Source: Sipunculus nudus
Lineage: Eukaryota > Annelida > Sipuncula > Golfingiida > Sipunculidae
Direction of reading: 5' to 3'
Assembly (NCBI GenBank): GCA_026874595.1
Contig: CM049306.1
Coordinates: 46,376,019 to 46,440,018 of the forward strand
DNA: 64,000 bases
In this document: positions 48,036-60,205 of the stretch, piece after piece
Layout of the letters: each line of letters opens with the position of its first letter
Position numbering within the stretch: position 1 is the stretch's first letter
Notes under the pieces: generated by a model
The model's database searches: none
Told to the model about the DNA's origin: nothing
What the model saw: the letters and a program-made list of their open reading frames with translations, nothing else
Translations under genes and position numbers: made by a program

Positions 48036-51000
48036 ATATACAATAATTAGATCGGGCGTGGTTAGATAAACTCTTATAATTGGGTATAAATGGTATGTAT
48101 ATTGAACCACTATATACCTGTTTGTCCATTCCCGCAGAGTTTAATCTCAAAACGTTATCTGTATATGAATATCCGTGATGACACAAAGACGAGATGATTA
48201 AATAAGGATGTGGATATACCTGATGTATATTTATAGTCATAAAGGTCAGATGAAGAATCACTTTTTATGGTGACAGCTGTTTTTTTTTGTGAACAAATAT
48301 ATCCTGTTATAGTTGTAACCGACCTCCCCTTATTGCTACACATCACCGAAGTGACATAAACAAAACATTAACGTAAATAAAAAATATAATCTGTCAGCCC
48401 TTTATTAGTTAGAAAGCCGTTTCATTAAATAATTAGACCCCTGCTTAAACATTGTAATTCTGATTACAACTATTTAATTCATCGACAAAGACCAACACTT
48501 CAGGTTATATTAAAAATAATGCTCAAGAACAGATCGTCAATACGGACGCACAATCCTCGAAGGTTCAGCTTTTTATCCCGAGAAATGATAACGCATACAG
48601 ACCTGCTTGACAAGTAATTAAGGGAATCAAGTGATCAAGGGAAGTGATCTGCAGGGACAAATTAATTAATTACTGTATTGATGAACAGAAGACTGATCTA
48701 GACATGCTAGAAAGAGGAAATATGATTAAAAAAAAACAGTTAATTTTTAAAGGAGATGGAATAGCCAAAAAAATTAAGCAAGGATGCACGTATATGGCTA
48801 AATGTCGTTGGTGTCTTCCAAGATGCCCCTTAATTCCGCCTCATCGGTCGTGACTGAGTAGGCAAGCAAACTAGAGCGGCACTGAGTGAAATACTAACAG
48901 ATTTATCAAAGAGGGGATATACATTTTATACACACATTACTTCTGGAAACAATAACTATGCAGCTGCTTAGACTTCCGTCGACCCATTTCGTTTTTTCCC
49001 CTCAAGCTCACCATTAGCTGGGAGAATTCCCAAAGCGAAAAGTTCTTTATTCATATGTTTTCTACATATGATAAGATTACTTAGGGGACCTGTTTTTCTT
49101 ATTTTAAGAACAAAGACCAATACTTAATGAGTTTGCATCACATTAACTTAAAAAAAGTACAGTTCACCGGCGAGTATGCCTATGCTCTTTTACCAAGCCT
49201 CAACAGCAAAATATTTTATGAACTGTTCTTTATGTGTTTATTCCAAAGTGTTAACGTTGTTTGCCCTTCATAAAAGTTCCAAAACAAATTCCAGCTGAAT
49301 TAAAATGATTCGTGTATTCAACCAAATAAATGGGGTTCTCCTTTTCAAATTGATCGTTTTTACCTTCGGGAACGTTGTCCCTGAGGAGGCTTTATTTATT
49401 GCTTAGAAATGTCAATCTTTTTCTTTCCCGCAGTTCTTTTGATGGGTATTTTTTGGAAACTGGAAGATCGATAACGGTGACTGAAACTTAAGAATAAGAA
49501 AGATTTGTTCTTAATGGTGATAAAAATATCGCAACCTTCCTTGCTGTCACGTGTACCACAGGGAAGTCACGTGAATAATGAAGACTGACGTCAAAGCGTT
49601 CCAAGTTTAACCGTCATAAAGTTGGTTCTCCACGTTGGTTTATCAGTTTATCTCCTGCACGAAGGGACATAAGATAAGGCTACCCCAGTCATGCTCAGCT
49701 AAAAAAAAGTAATTTCCTTTTATTTTTTAGGGAAAAGATATTGTTGCTGAAAGGCCTTGTTCCTTAAAGACGAATGACTTTGGATTCTTGAATTATGCTT
49801 CATAGGATATGTGACATTGATCAAATGGAGAAATTGCCTATGTCGTGTAAACCGAGCGTTTGTCTAAATATAGCTGCATTATATAAAATGTGAACTTACC
49901 CAAAACGGATGATGCATGGTCGTCGTTTGGCATGGTGTCATATGACCGAGGTTCTTCAGAATTGCCGAAAGAGTGACAGCACATATCGTCGAGCCAAATC
50001 GAGCCATGCACACAGTACCGGCAAGATGAGATATTAATATTCACTGGCGGGATTTATAAAAGAGGGTAATGCAAGGAAACCTTAGAGTAGCAAATTTCGG
50101 CCTCGTTTGGTTAATGCTTGTTCGCCCCCGCACTGCCTAGAGAACTGAATTCATTAATTATGTACATCTTCCAACAGGAGCGAATGAGATTTCGGGCGGA
50201 GCATAGAACTAGTCCCTCATTGACGTATTCCTGGGACAAAGCATTCCAAGAAATCGATTTTGGTGGGTCGCGTAGCTTTAGGTCACAGCGTTTCACTGGC
50301 AGTATTTCATGAGCTAGGTGTCTGGCGGAGTGTTTTGAGTTTCCATGGTGTGGAAAGGAATATATTCTTTACCTACGCGGCAAAATTGTGCTTTTGTTAC
50401 CTCTTGTACGTACTGAAAGCGTGTCGAACCAGCAGGCTACCATCCCCATCCCCGTGAAATGGCTCTGTCTGGTGACGTCCACACGAGGCGTCAAGGAAAC
50501 GGACATGTGACGATGGGAAGATTTCATTCAGAAATCTAGTCTTTTTTGAACAAGTGAGTAAGAGTACAGGTACAGCATGGCGACTGACAAAATCTCAGTG
50601 TCGACGGATTGTTAAATATACAGGTGCCATAACGGGTCTGCAAAACACAGTTCGAGGCGGGGACTATAAGATTTTGGCAGACTGGCTCGAATCGGTGCCA
50701 AGCCTCCCAAGCACGGTCAGTCGATGTTTGCTTTATTATACATTAGCGTATGTGATCTTTGTTATACATTAACCCTTATCATACCGAGTAATGCTCATGA
50801 GACAGATTAAGCACGCTGTCTTTTCATTTCTTAATATATATGATAACTTCATGCCTAATCCATACTTTCCTGACTTGTATCTCACATTGAAACTCCGGAT
50901 GGCCAACAGCTGCTGTTGGGTTCAGTATACATACGTTACCATGTGCATGGCTGGTAGATTCCTTAAGTCTTTTCGTACGTTATAGTTTGGTGATTTTCTT

Positions 51001-53224
51001 GTATATTATTAAAGCACTTCTATATGAACATTTAGTTTATGTGCATGCACCCAGATGACCCCGAATAACCTTTAATGCTCACAGTCGGGTTCACAAACGG
51101 TTACATATAGAATTGCGTTTTTCTCTCACTCAAGTAGTTCGGAATTGGAATTCGAAACCCCAGATTCTTTAGGACTTCATTTACCCGCCTAATACACCAT
51201 GGATGAAATCGCGTCTTATTAAATGGATCAAGACTCCAGGCATCGCCGAGAAATCGATCATATGGACACCCGGGGGAATGACATGACAACGTACTTAATT
51301 TGTATAAGAAACAAGGTCACAAATTTATAGATGATGAACCAGTTCACATTTTAGGAACAAGGTGACATTCTGTTTATCATTTGATTCAAGGTAACTTGGA
51401 CCATGACAAACTGGTAAAACCCGACACTATTTTATCCCTCATGTTATTTGCAAGTTGTCGGAGTATTAGCAATATATTGGCATGTTAAACATTTTCAACA
51501 ACAAAATTCCTAATGTTCTTAAGTCATTTTGGAATTTATCATTGTGTTGAGTTCAATTCCTCATAGCACAACCATGCACGGCAGTGTTATATATATACGG
51601 TATCTGACGCATGATATACGCTCCACTTGTGGCTATACGTTCCTGGTAATGTCCTAGCCGGGTTGCTATTATGTCCAACCACTGTTAATATGCATTATAA
51701 ATGGAAACAAGGGCCCTTAGCCATGCTGTGTCCATTAGTAAACCTTTTACTCGAGTTAATATCCAAAGACGTTAGACAAGTTTGATCCGGCTTGTACCAG
51801 CTATGGGTATGATGCAGTCTGTCCAATTATGTTTGTACCGTTTCTGCTTGTACAACGTGACATCTTTTTGGTCTGCAGCCAGATTCGCATTCGCTTCCCC
51901 GTACTTCATTATTTGATATCTTAAGTAAGTAAAAAACTTAACAGGGGTAGTTGTGAGTATAATCCAGAAGCTCATTTAATTAAATCAGTAACTTCTCACA
52001 TATCTGATGGAAGTTCAAAGATGGGCAAACATGCATTTGGCACCGTTGGGGAAAATCCATCCGTGTTTAAATACATGCCTTTTTATGATAATATTTATGA
52101 CGCATTGCACCACAATGGTGATTTGTTATTATTTCCGATAAACTGGTTTCATCATTAAATCTTTTCTCCTAGGGAAGAAAAAGAGGAGGGCAACTTACTT
52201 AAAAGGTACTGACAGGAAGTTCAGACCTTGATCACTCTGAGAAGAATATTTATAATTAAGTACATTGCCTCTCATGGCAAGTGTTATAAATGGCCCTATA
52301 GCATTTAAGTAATGAAATTTCCAAAGATAATTTCTGTTAAATCTATTCTTTTTAGATCTAAAAAAAAACGCTTTAAAATTAGGTGCCTTTTGAGAGCCTT
52401 GGAGGAAACATTTAAACATTTATTCCGTGTGTCTAGAATGTGCTTTCTGTTTATGTATAATTTCCAAATTTTATACATCATTATTTATCATTTTTATTTT
52501 ACTGAAGCCATTGCACCAGTTGTTATTTGACTAGGATAACCAGGACAAACAATTCAAGTCGTGCGTTCATTGGGTAATATAATATCATATTTTTGTTTCA
52601 GTTTGACATTTATAATATACATATGATATTCAACGCTAAAATGCAATTTTGCATTCATGTAGACAGGGAAACTTGTGAAACCCCTGTCTAAACCTAGCCA
52701 TGACAACGTGACACTCAGACCTTCTGAAGGTTGCCGCTAGTCTTAACCCGAGTGTCGGTTTCTTTAATATTGAATCTTATGAGAGCAATGCCATTGGTGG
52801 TGCTGAAGTTATACTGTTACATAAATAGCAATGTGAACTGGGAAGGCTACCCAATTACATTTGATAAGGTGCCAATGTAGATGCTGCTATATTAAAATTG
52901 GGTCTATTGCCTCGTGACTGCACATATCAATTGAGAGGAAACACGAAACACATTTTCTTTGATGTTGAAACTTTTCACAGCACATTCTGGGTTTGTAAAT
53001 AATGTTTAGACAAGTATTGCATTGAAGGTGATACAATCGCATTCATGCACGGTCCGTGCATGATATCATGTTTGGTTGTAGCAGAGAACCGTTTTGATGC
53101 CAGGCACATGCAATATATTACACTAACAGCACACGTTCATCAGCATAACTAATAGTTATACTGACTAAAGCTACAAGAAACTTACAACAAACACTGGAAA
53201 CCACAACTGCGCGATAATTTGGAA
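48036..53224. other. No supported gene
   Basis: CpG-containing sequence with only short frames. The frame at 50554-50772 (72 residues) and an ATG in good context at 50578 were examined without a family match. 52340-52375 is an imperfect palindrome around AGATCT, which explains the mirrored frames on both strands there. Confidence 0.4.
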
Positions 53225-53370
53225 TCTGTTATGCAGTGTACGGCCTTTGAAATTAGACCAAGTTAAAAAATAAATCTGTTATGGAGTTTGCGGCCTTTTA
53301 AATAAGACCAAGTTGAAAAATAGTATATGTAATGGAGTGTACGGCCTTTGAAATTAGACCAAGGTATAAA
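53225..53370. repeat. 50-base tandem repeat, three copies
   Basis: Units read roughly TCTGTTATGGAGTGTACGGC, CTTTGAAATTAGACCAAG, then an A-rich tail. The word ATG(C/G)AGT starts at 53231, 53281 and 53332, giving periods of 50 and 51. Confidence 0.85.
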
Positions 53371-54725
53371 TAAATATCAGTGGCACAGCTGTAACCTGTG
53401 ACCAATATTGTGCCCAAAGGCGAGCCATATTTGATCTCTAGCGGAAATATTTTCCAAGAAAGAAAAAGAAGGGAAAAAGAAAGATAAAAAAATCATTATC
53501 GATGGTGCTGCACTCTTTTGGATATAAGTCCAAACGCAAAAATTTTGACCCAACTAATGATAAAGAATTTACTCATATTACGCTTTCATTTTGTTCCAGC
53601 TTTCTTTGTCGATGAAGCGGGATCGAACAAAGTGGAAGCGCAGTATGACCTGTTATTTAATAAGAGTATATATAAAATAAATTCATCAACTCCTATAAGC
53701 CATCCACCACACGGGGAGTAACTAAATTACAACATTCCTGTTTGCTTTGAAATTCGATGCTGGAGACCTCCGAAAGGAAACTCGCCACTTTACTTAGAGC
53801 AAAACGATGAAATGGGAGATTCTCTCCATTTATCCTTAAAAATATAGCTTATTCCTTGTTCAAGCCGAATAAAGAGGGAGGTACAGAATGATGATTATAA
53901 CGTGCGGTTCTTATCGTAGATATTTACCTCAGTCCTCGTTAAATGTGCAACAAATAGGTCTCGCCTAATAAAAAAAAAGAGAAAAGGACATGTTACAAGC
54001 CTTCTACAGAAGCATCTTTATATAGGGACGTGAAATGGTCATCTTTGACAAATGAATTGTCTTTACTTATGCATATGACAAGTATGTTATACGGTTATGC
54101 TGTTTGTTGTAGCCAGGCTGTTTGTCTGACTGAACCGAATAATTTATTCATAATCGTGTGGTACAGTCATACTGCAGAAGAAACAAACCTTAAGTAAGTT
54201 GAATATTGATGCATTTCCTTTGAAGAGCAATATCTTGTTCTTTCTACGGAGTCAGCAAGTGGGCGTTGAGTGTGCTCGGTGTTGTGTAACCCAGCTGACA
54301 TTTAGGAAGTACTTATTTGTTACTGACGTTTATTGGTCTTTTCGTTCTGATGATTCTGCAGAGATTTACCTAAGCTTACTCCCACGTATACCTCATGTCT
54401 ACATTCAGGAAAGCTCCGATCTGTCGTTGAGTTACTTAAATTTATTCATAAAACTGCCAGCATTTAAAGGTCAGTGGCCGCGGTTGCGATTCTTGGTGAT
54501 TACCTTGGCATAGAATATTGATACGTTTGCTCGACAAGTATAAATAAAAATTGACAAACAGAACATCTGCGGTAAACAGGTATTGCATTTAAAACAGCGA
54601 ATAGACTCATCATCAAACTTGTATTGTTTATATGAGGCATTCTCGACAAAACTGTTATATAGTAATTTTCTTGCCTAGTTTTTTTTCTTAGCCTGTCCTT
54701 AAAGGAATGAACGTAATGTTATTTA

Positions 54726-54768
<43 letters not shown>

Positions 54769-54895
54769 ACTCAGATTCGTGGATAATTTCCATATTTGTG
54801 AGTATGTATTGTGATCCAGTAAATACAATTCAATCCACAAACCTTCACCAGCGGGAGTTAGCGACTAGTGTGCACAGAGAGGGGTCAAATTAATA
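53371..54895. other. No supported gene; (TC)n microsatellite
   Basis: A (TC)n tract occupies 54728-54766. A 104-residue frame at 54199-54513 starts in AT-rich sequence and has no motif I recognise. Confidence 0.4.
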
Positions 54896-55231
54896 ATGAA
54901 TAATGAAAACCCAAATAAAAATCATCAGGTATGGAAAAGGGGAAGGTCCAGATCTAAAAAAAAATTGTTTGACACAAATTACGGCGACGAATTACGACCC
55001 GTCCCCATGCACCTCGCACCGGATCAGCAACTGAGATGTGCAATAGGAAAAATGTGTTCCTGTTTCGTGCCAAAGAGTAAACGGACGCAGTTACCTTCCA
55101 ATGAAACGGAATTTACCCATGTACCTTCATGTCCGGCCTACCGCACATCTAAAAGACGACGGTACCTTTACCGCTACGTTGAAGGAGTATACAGAAAGGC
55201 ATCCGTGATACATCGTATACTGCACATTTAA
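54896..55231 (+). CDS. Hypothetical small basic frame
   Basis: A 111-residue frame from ATG to TAA, strongly basic (for example KRGRSRSKKK near residue 14 and TSKRRRYLYRY near residue 84) with six cysteines. It is longer than most chance frames here and less AT-rich than its flanks, but has no recognisable domain, signal peptide or splice context. Several other frames of similar length in the window are plainly repeat by-products, so length alone is weak support. Confidence 0.15.
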   Translation: MNNENPNKNHQVWKRGRSRSKKKLFDTNYGDELRPVPMHLAPDQQLRCAIGKMCSCFVPKSKRTQLPSNETEFTHVPSCPAYRTSKRRRYLYRYVEGVYRKASVIHRILHI

Positions 55232-56811
55232 TTGTACCAGGTCGACCCCCATGTACACCCCATGCCTCCTTTCTGAATATTGGCGTCTGCCTTTGCATTT
55301 TTCCCGTAACCACTCATTACAGAAGTAAGCATTTATTTTAAAAAAAAGTTCAACTTGAGATAAATGTTTAAAATCGCCCACACTTGGGATTTGCTGAATG
55401 TGGGAACGAACATACGTTTTGACACTTGAAGCATTAGACTTGGAATTATTGCTGCATATACTTTATTTATACAGTCATTTTTGGAACATAAATTATTCCA
55501 TGCTCTCAAACAATTTGTGTGATCTACAAACAAAGGGAATTTTCGCATCTCATTGTGATGCAATACTAAATACATGATTTCCTTTCATGTAAACTACGCC
55601 TGGCTAAATTTAAAGCTTTGCTGACAGTCATAAAATCATGGCTGCCATTTGCGGCAAGACTCATCAAGTTAATTTCCAGTGGGTGTTTACCGTACGCTTC
55701 TGGATAATCATTTCAATTATGGGCCTATATATTCGGCACCATTTACTGTTTATGTGATTATTATAATTTCCACTCGGACCTTGTTGTTTATCTCACTGCA
55801 CGAACGTGTCAACCCTTGTCGACTTTTTAATTAAAACGTTTAAAGTTTATTTAATAATTTGGATCGCACTCTGACATTTTAATACGTCACTCGAGTTCAA
55901 TCAGTTTGCGAATTAGCACATTTTATCTATAGGCTGATAACTCCCGACCTGCGGTAACGTCTTCGTGTTCTGCAAATTGAAAATTTAATTTGTTTGTGTC
56001 ATAATTGGGTTACTCTATGATTATGAGAAATGCCACAGTTGATAAGTTGAAATGAATATTGTATTCTTATTGGTCATGTACAAATTTAACAGCTGCAGTG
56101 TAATTGTATTTTAGTGCAATGTTGTGATAGTATAGTTGTACATTAGATAGATGGATACTGTACAGATGAGGTGAAATTATGAAAACATTAAACAAATATA
56201 CCAAAGCACATCATTTGTTAAATTGTATAATAATCCTATATGTGTTATCCGCTTTTCATCAGATATTTACAGAAACGTGCATAATGGTAAAAAGAAAGGG
56301 CCTGGGGAAATGATTCTTTTCATGATAACTCTCTGTAATTTTCTTTAAAATATTACATATTTGGTGCTCGTTCTGTTTATTAGGAGGCAAAATTTGCTTA
56401 GGGACGCACAAATATAAAGGGAAACCGACCTACATCTCGTAAGTTAAGCAGGAATAATCAGTATATGGAGTTTTCTTTCAGCCGAATGTTACACAGAATA
56501 ATGGTTTATCGCCTTGTTAACCTCTCTGGGTGCCAACTTTGTTGCAGTAAGCAAAAAAGAGATTTTATATTATAGGGTTGAGCAACTGATTACGGAATGA
56601 TTTAAATGTCCTTTATGTGACCTGCTTTAACAAGGCGCATATCCCAACTTCATATTGATTTTGTGTATACTTTTTCGTCTTCTGTATGTTGCCTTGCACC
56701 TCCAGGCTGCATTTGGAACACGTTTTCAGCCGGGTGATCCGGTGTGTGTTATACCTTGTGGATTGGAAGAGAGCAACTAACGTTGGAAGAAAAGGTTATA
56801 CATAAATGGTA
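55232..56811. other. No gene seen
   Basis: AT-rich with scattered CpG; nothing recognised. Confidence 0.45.
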
Positions 56812-56824
56812 TATATATATATGT

Positions 56825-56900
<76 letters not shown>

Positions 56901-56921
56901 GAGACAGAGTATATATGTATG

Positions 56922-56985
<64 letters not shown>

Positions 56986-57006
56986 GACAGAGGGGGGGGG
57001 GGGGGG
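56812..57006. repeat. Compound (TA)n/(GA)n/(GACA)n/poly-G microsatellite
   Basis: Two TA tracts each run into a GA tract (about 56830-56895 and 56925-56968), followed by (ACAG)n and a run of about sixteen G ending at 57006. Frames of 64-106 residues over it are artefacts. Confidence 0.97.
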
Positions 57007-57545
57007 AAGAAAGGGAATCTGGAAAGATCTTCCTGGGAAGAATGGGAATTCTCATTTTTCCCCGGAAGAATTGAAATCATTTCATATTTTCATGTAATTC
57101 TGATTTTTCCCGGAACAATTTATTGATGTTCCCGGTAAAAATGGGTATTCTCATTTTTTCCAGCTTCTTACTGCCTGACAACTTAATCTCAAGAACCTGT
57201 CCTAGCTATTATTAAAATGATGACAAATAATGAAAGAACTTGTCTTATATATATATATATAAATATAACATTTATCTCAGTTTGCAAATTCTAAGATTCA
57301 TATTTTATTCACGATTACATTCTTCTATTTTATGTATATATTTATTTCTTTAACTTCTTGAACACTTTAGAATTAATGTGAACGAATAATATAAAAAATT
57401 TAAAAAAGAAGTATGAAAAACATAAAAATTGATAAAAAAAAAACTCATAGTTAAAAGTTGCCATAAATGGTTCCTGGAATTCTCATTTTTCCCTGGAAGA
57501 ATAAGAATTCTCATTCTTAACGGGAAGAAGATGAATCATTTCATA
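57007..57545. mobile_element. Left part of an interrupted inverted-repeat element
   Basis: 'GGGAATCTGGAAAGATCTTC' (57014-) resembles the arm of the 130-base element at 17511. 'GGGAATTCTCATTTTTCCC' words recur at 57046 and 57477. The matching right part, ATTCTCATTTTCCCGGGAAG ... CATTCCTCCCT, is found at 60167-60199, beyond the AGCTCAG-type element. Inference: one element split by the insertion of another. The region also holds TA tracts near 57247. Confidence 0.5.
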
Positions 57546-57549
57546 CCAT

Positions 57550-60163
57550 TTTTAGCTCAGCTGACTATAAGTCATCTGAGCTATAGTCGTGGTCCATTGT
57601 CCGTCGTCCGTCCGTCTGTCCGTCCGTCCGTCCGTCCGTAGATGTGGCACGTTTTGAAACCATAAGACCTAGGAATCCAAAATTCAGCATAATGTTAGAT
57701 GTCCCCAAGATCTCCTACCAAGCCGAAAACTGGGTCTTTGCGACTTCATTCCTTTGAGAAATTAAGGAAAAACCTTAATTTTTTATTAAAAACCTATATA
57801 TTTACACTTCAGGAATGCCTAATATCAAAACCACTCATCTGTTTTTCCTCATATTTCCTATAAATAATCCTCTATATAATTCCTATGTACATGCCAGAAA
57901 TTAGGTCTGTATTATATAATTTAAAAAAGTTATGGGCCCAAACATAATGCATTTTGTAAATAATCAGGAAAGAAATTTTATCACTTAACACAAAACTTGT
58001 TAAAGCTAAGCACTTTTTTTCCAGTAATATTACTTTTATTAATCAAAATTAAATTGTATACCCAAAATTAGATCAAAATCTTTTAAAGTTTTTAAAATAT
58101 TAGCAAAAATAAAAAAATGGTACCTTAAATTTTGCCCAACTTTGACCATGGCACGTTTTTTTTGCTGTAACTGCTGTGGATTTAATTTTCACAGCATGTT
58201 TTTGTTAGCATTTCAACTGTTAACACCAAAAATTTGAAACCAGTTGATCAAAAACTGTAGATTTTATTCAAGTTTTCAAGCACCATGTCACATATTGCTA
58301 GTGTTATGCAGTTTGCTAGAGCTCAGCTCCCGAGCTTCAGCTCTAAGTTCCTTAAATTTGGCATACAGTTAGATTTCTCCAAAATCCCCTACCATGCCAA
58401 AAATTTGGTCACTAGGACTTAATTCCTTCGAGATATCAATGAAAAACTTCATTTTTCCATTAAAAACCCATTGCTACACTTTAAGACTGCCTAATATCAA
58501 AACCACTGATCTGACTTTAATCATAAATAATATACATATTTTTCTATACATTCGCTATGCACATGCCAGAATGATGTCAGTATTGCATAATTGTTTTAAG
58601 TTATGGGCCCAAACATAATGCACTTTGTAAAAAATCAAGAAATATATTTACTCCCTTAACAAGGGCATTGCTGAAGCTAGAGATTTTTTTGTCAGGGATG
58701 TAACATTATTTAATCAAGATTCAATTGAATACCCAAAATTAGTTATGAATTTTTCATATTTTATAAGTTATTAGTATAAATATAAAATTAGTACCTTAAA
58801 TTTTGCCCAACTGTGACCATGGCACGTTTGTTTTCCGTGAGCACTGTTGATATAATTTTCATATCATGCACACATAAGGATTTCAGCTTTTTAGTTTAGA
58901 AAGCTTAAAGAAATTGGCCAAATATTGTAGCTTTTATTAATGTTTTTTATGAGACCCTGTCAGACATTGGCTCTCTCCAGCCCCTCTTGAGTCACCTGTA
59001 TGTTGACCTTGTTGACCTTTCATCAAATTATGCACGCTTGTGGCGAGAATCCAGGCAGCTTATGGCCAGCCACAGTTGATCCAGGTGTCCAACCCAACTC
59101 ATCAAGTAGTTTTAACCAACAACATAACAATAAACAATAAATTAATAAAGTTTTATTGGTTTTTAATAACAAATTAAAGAAAAATAGAAAAGGAATTTGT
59201 TAGTTTATAATAACAGGAAATTAACTTGCAGTTACTGATGATATAAGAATCTTGTATTGATGGGTAGAATGTCACATATTCCAAATAACACCATGCAGTC
59301 ACCTATGGCATTTTCAGTTCAATTTTAATGATAAAGAAGTAAATCATATTATTCATTACTAATCATTAGGGATTATATGAAGGAAATTAATGATAGACAA
59401 AGATGCAGTTGATAATATTAATCTAGATTCCTGCTGTGTCTAGTGTGTACATTGATGTGAAATAAGTCCAGAATGAATTTTTTACAGTTATTTTTTAATA
59501 TAAATAAAAGCCATAAAACCAGGTACTTATGATCATTATTTAAATGTGTGAATTTTGTATATTCTGGATTCTCAACATCATTGTTTGGTGAAAACTGAAT
59601 AAATACCAGACATGGTGCGAATACTTGTAATTGTATTTAAATACGAATATGATTATGTACTCCATTAAATTTCTTGCATAAAGAATGGGAATTCAGTTAA
59701 AAATGAAAGTATATGAATACTCGTGCAAATACTTTCAAAATGTATTCATGAATGCATTCATGAATATATTCTTTAATATTATTTTAATAATCATATCAGT
59801 TATATTTCATTTTAAAAAATCATACAATTCTCTTATTATTTTTAATAAAAATTATATTTGGGACAATATTTGTAATTTTTTTTAATAAATAGTTAAACTC
59901 TTATATTATATGTTCTGCTTATAAGTTATATGGCCAAGTCAAAATCTGTGTGACAGTAGTACTCCATTTGTTAATAAAATAAATGAAATCAATCCTCTTC
60001 CCTGTCTCCAAAGGTACTATCAAAATCATACATAAGCTAAACAACAACAACTCATAATACAGCTTATATTTATTACCTCACAAAACCAGCATGTGCCTCA
60101 TTTCTAAATAATATTTTTTTATCATATATAACAGCTGAGCGTCGTGACCCATAGGTCCCTTGT
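57550..60163 (+). mobile_element. AGCTCAG-hairpin repeat element, copy 3
   Basis: Opens with a terminal hairpin: AGCTCAG (57554-57560) pairs with CTGAGCT (57576-57582), and TGACT with AGTCA inside it. A GTCCGTCC run follows (57599-57640). It closes with CAGCTGAGCGTCGTGACCCA (60132-60151). Internally two units of about 671 bases repeat in tandem, shown by TATGGGCCCAAACATAATGC at 57931 and 58602. No protein is encoded. Confidence 0.7.
57640..58960 (+). repeat. Tandem duplication of about 671 bases inside copy 3
   Basis: Landmarks repeat in order: 'CTAATATCAAAACCACT' (57820; 58492), 'ATGGGCCCAAACATAATGC' (57932; 58603), 'AAATTTTGCCCAACT' then 'TGACCATGGCACGTTT' (58127; 58799). Identity is moderate, so the duplication is not recent. 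Confidence 0.8.
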
Positions 60164-60205
60164 TTGATTCTCATTTTCCCGGGAAGATTCTACTCATTCC
60201 TCCCT
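60164..60205. mobile_element. Right part of the interrupted inverted-repeat element
   Basis: Contains the reverse-complement arm (ATTCTCATTTTCCCGGGAAG ... ATTCCTCCCT) and is followed by TA-rich sequence, as at the right edge of the element at 17511-17640. Confidence 0.5.

Noticed and set aside
52195-52530. Overlapping coding frames on both strands with similar RSKKxRF peptides
   Set aside because: They mirror each other because the DNA is an imperfect palindrome around 52354; neither is likely to be a gene.
56744-57126. Frames with Arg-Glu, Ser-Leu and Ile-Tyr repeats on both strands
   Set aside because: Translation of compound GA/TA microsatellites.
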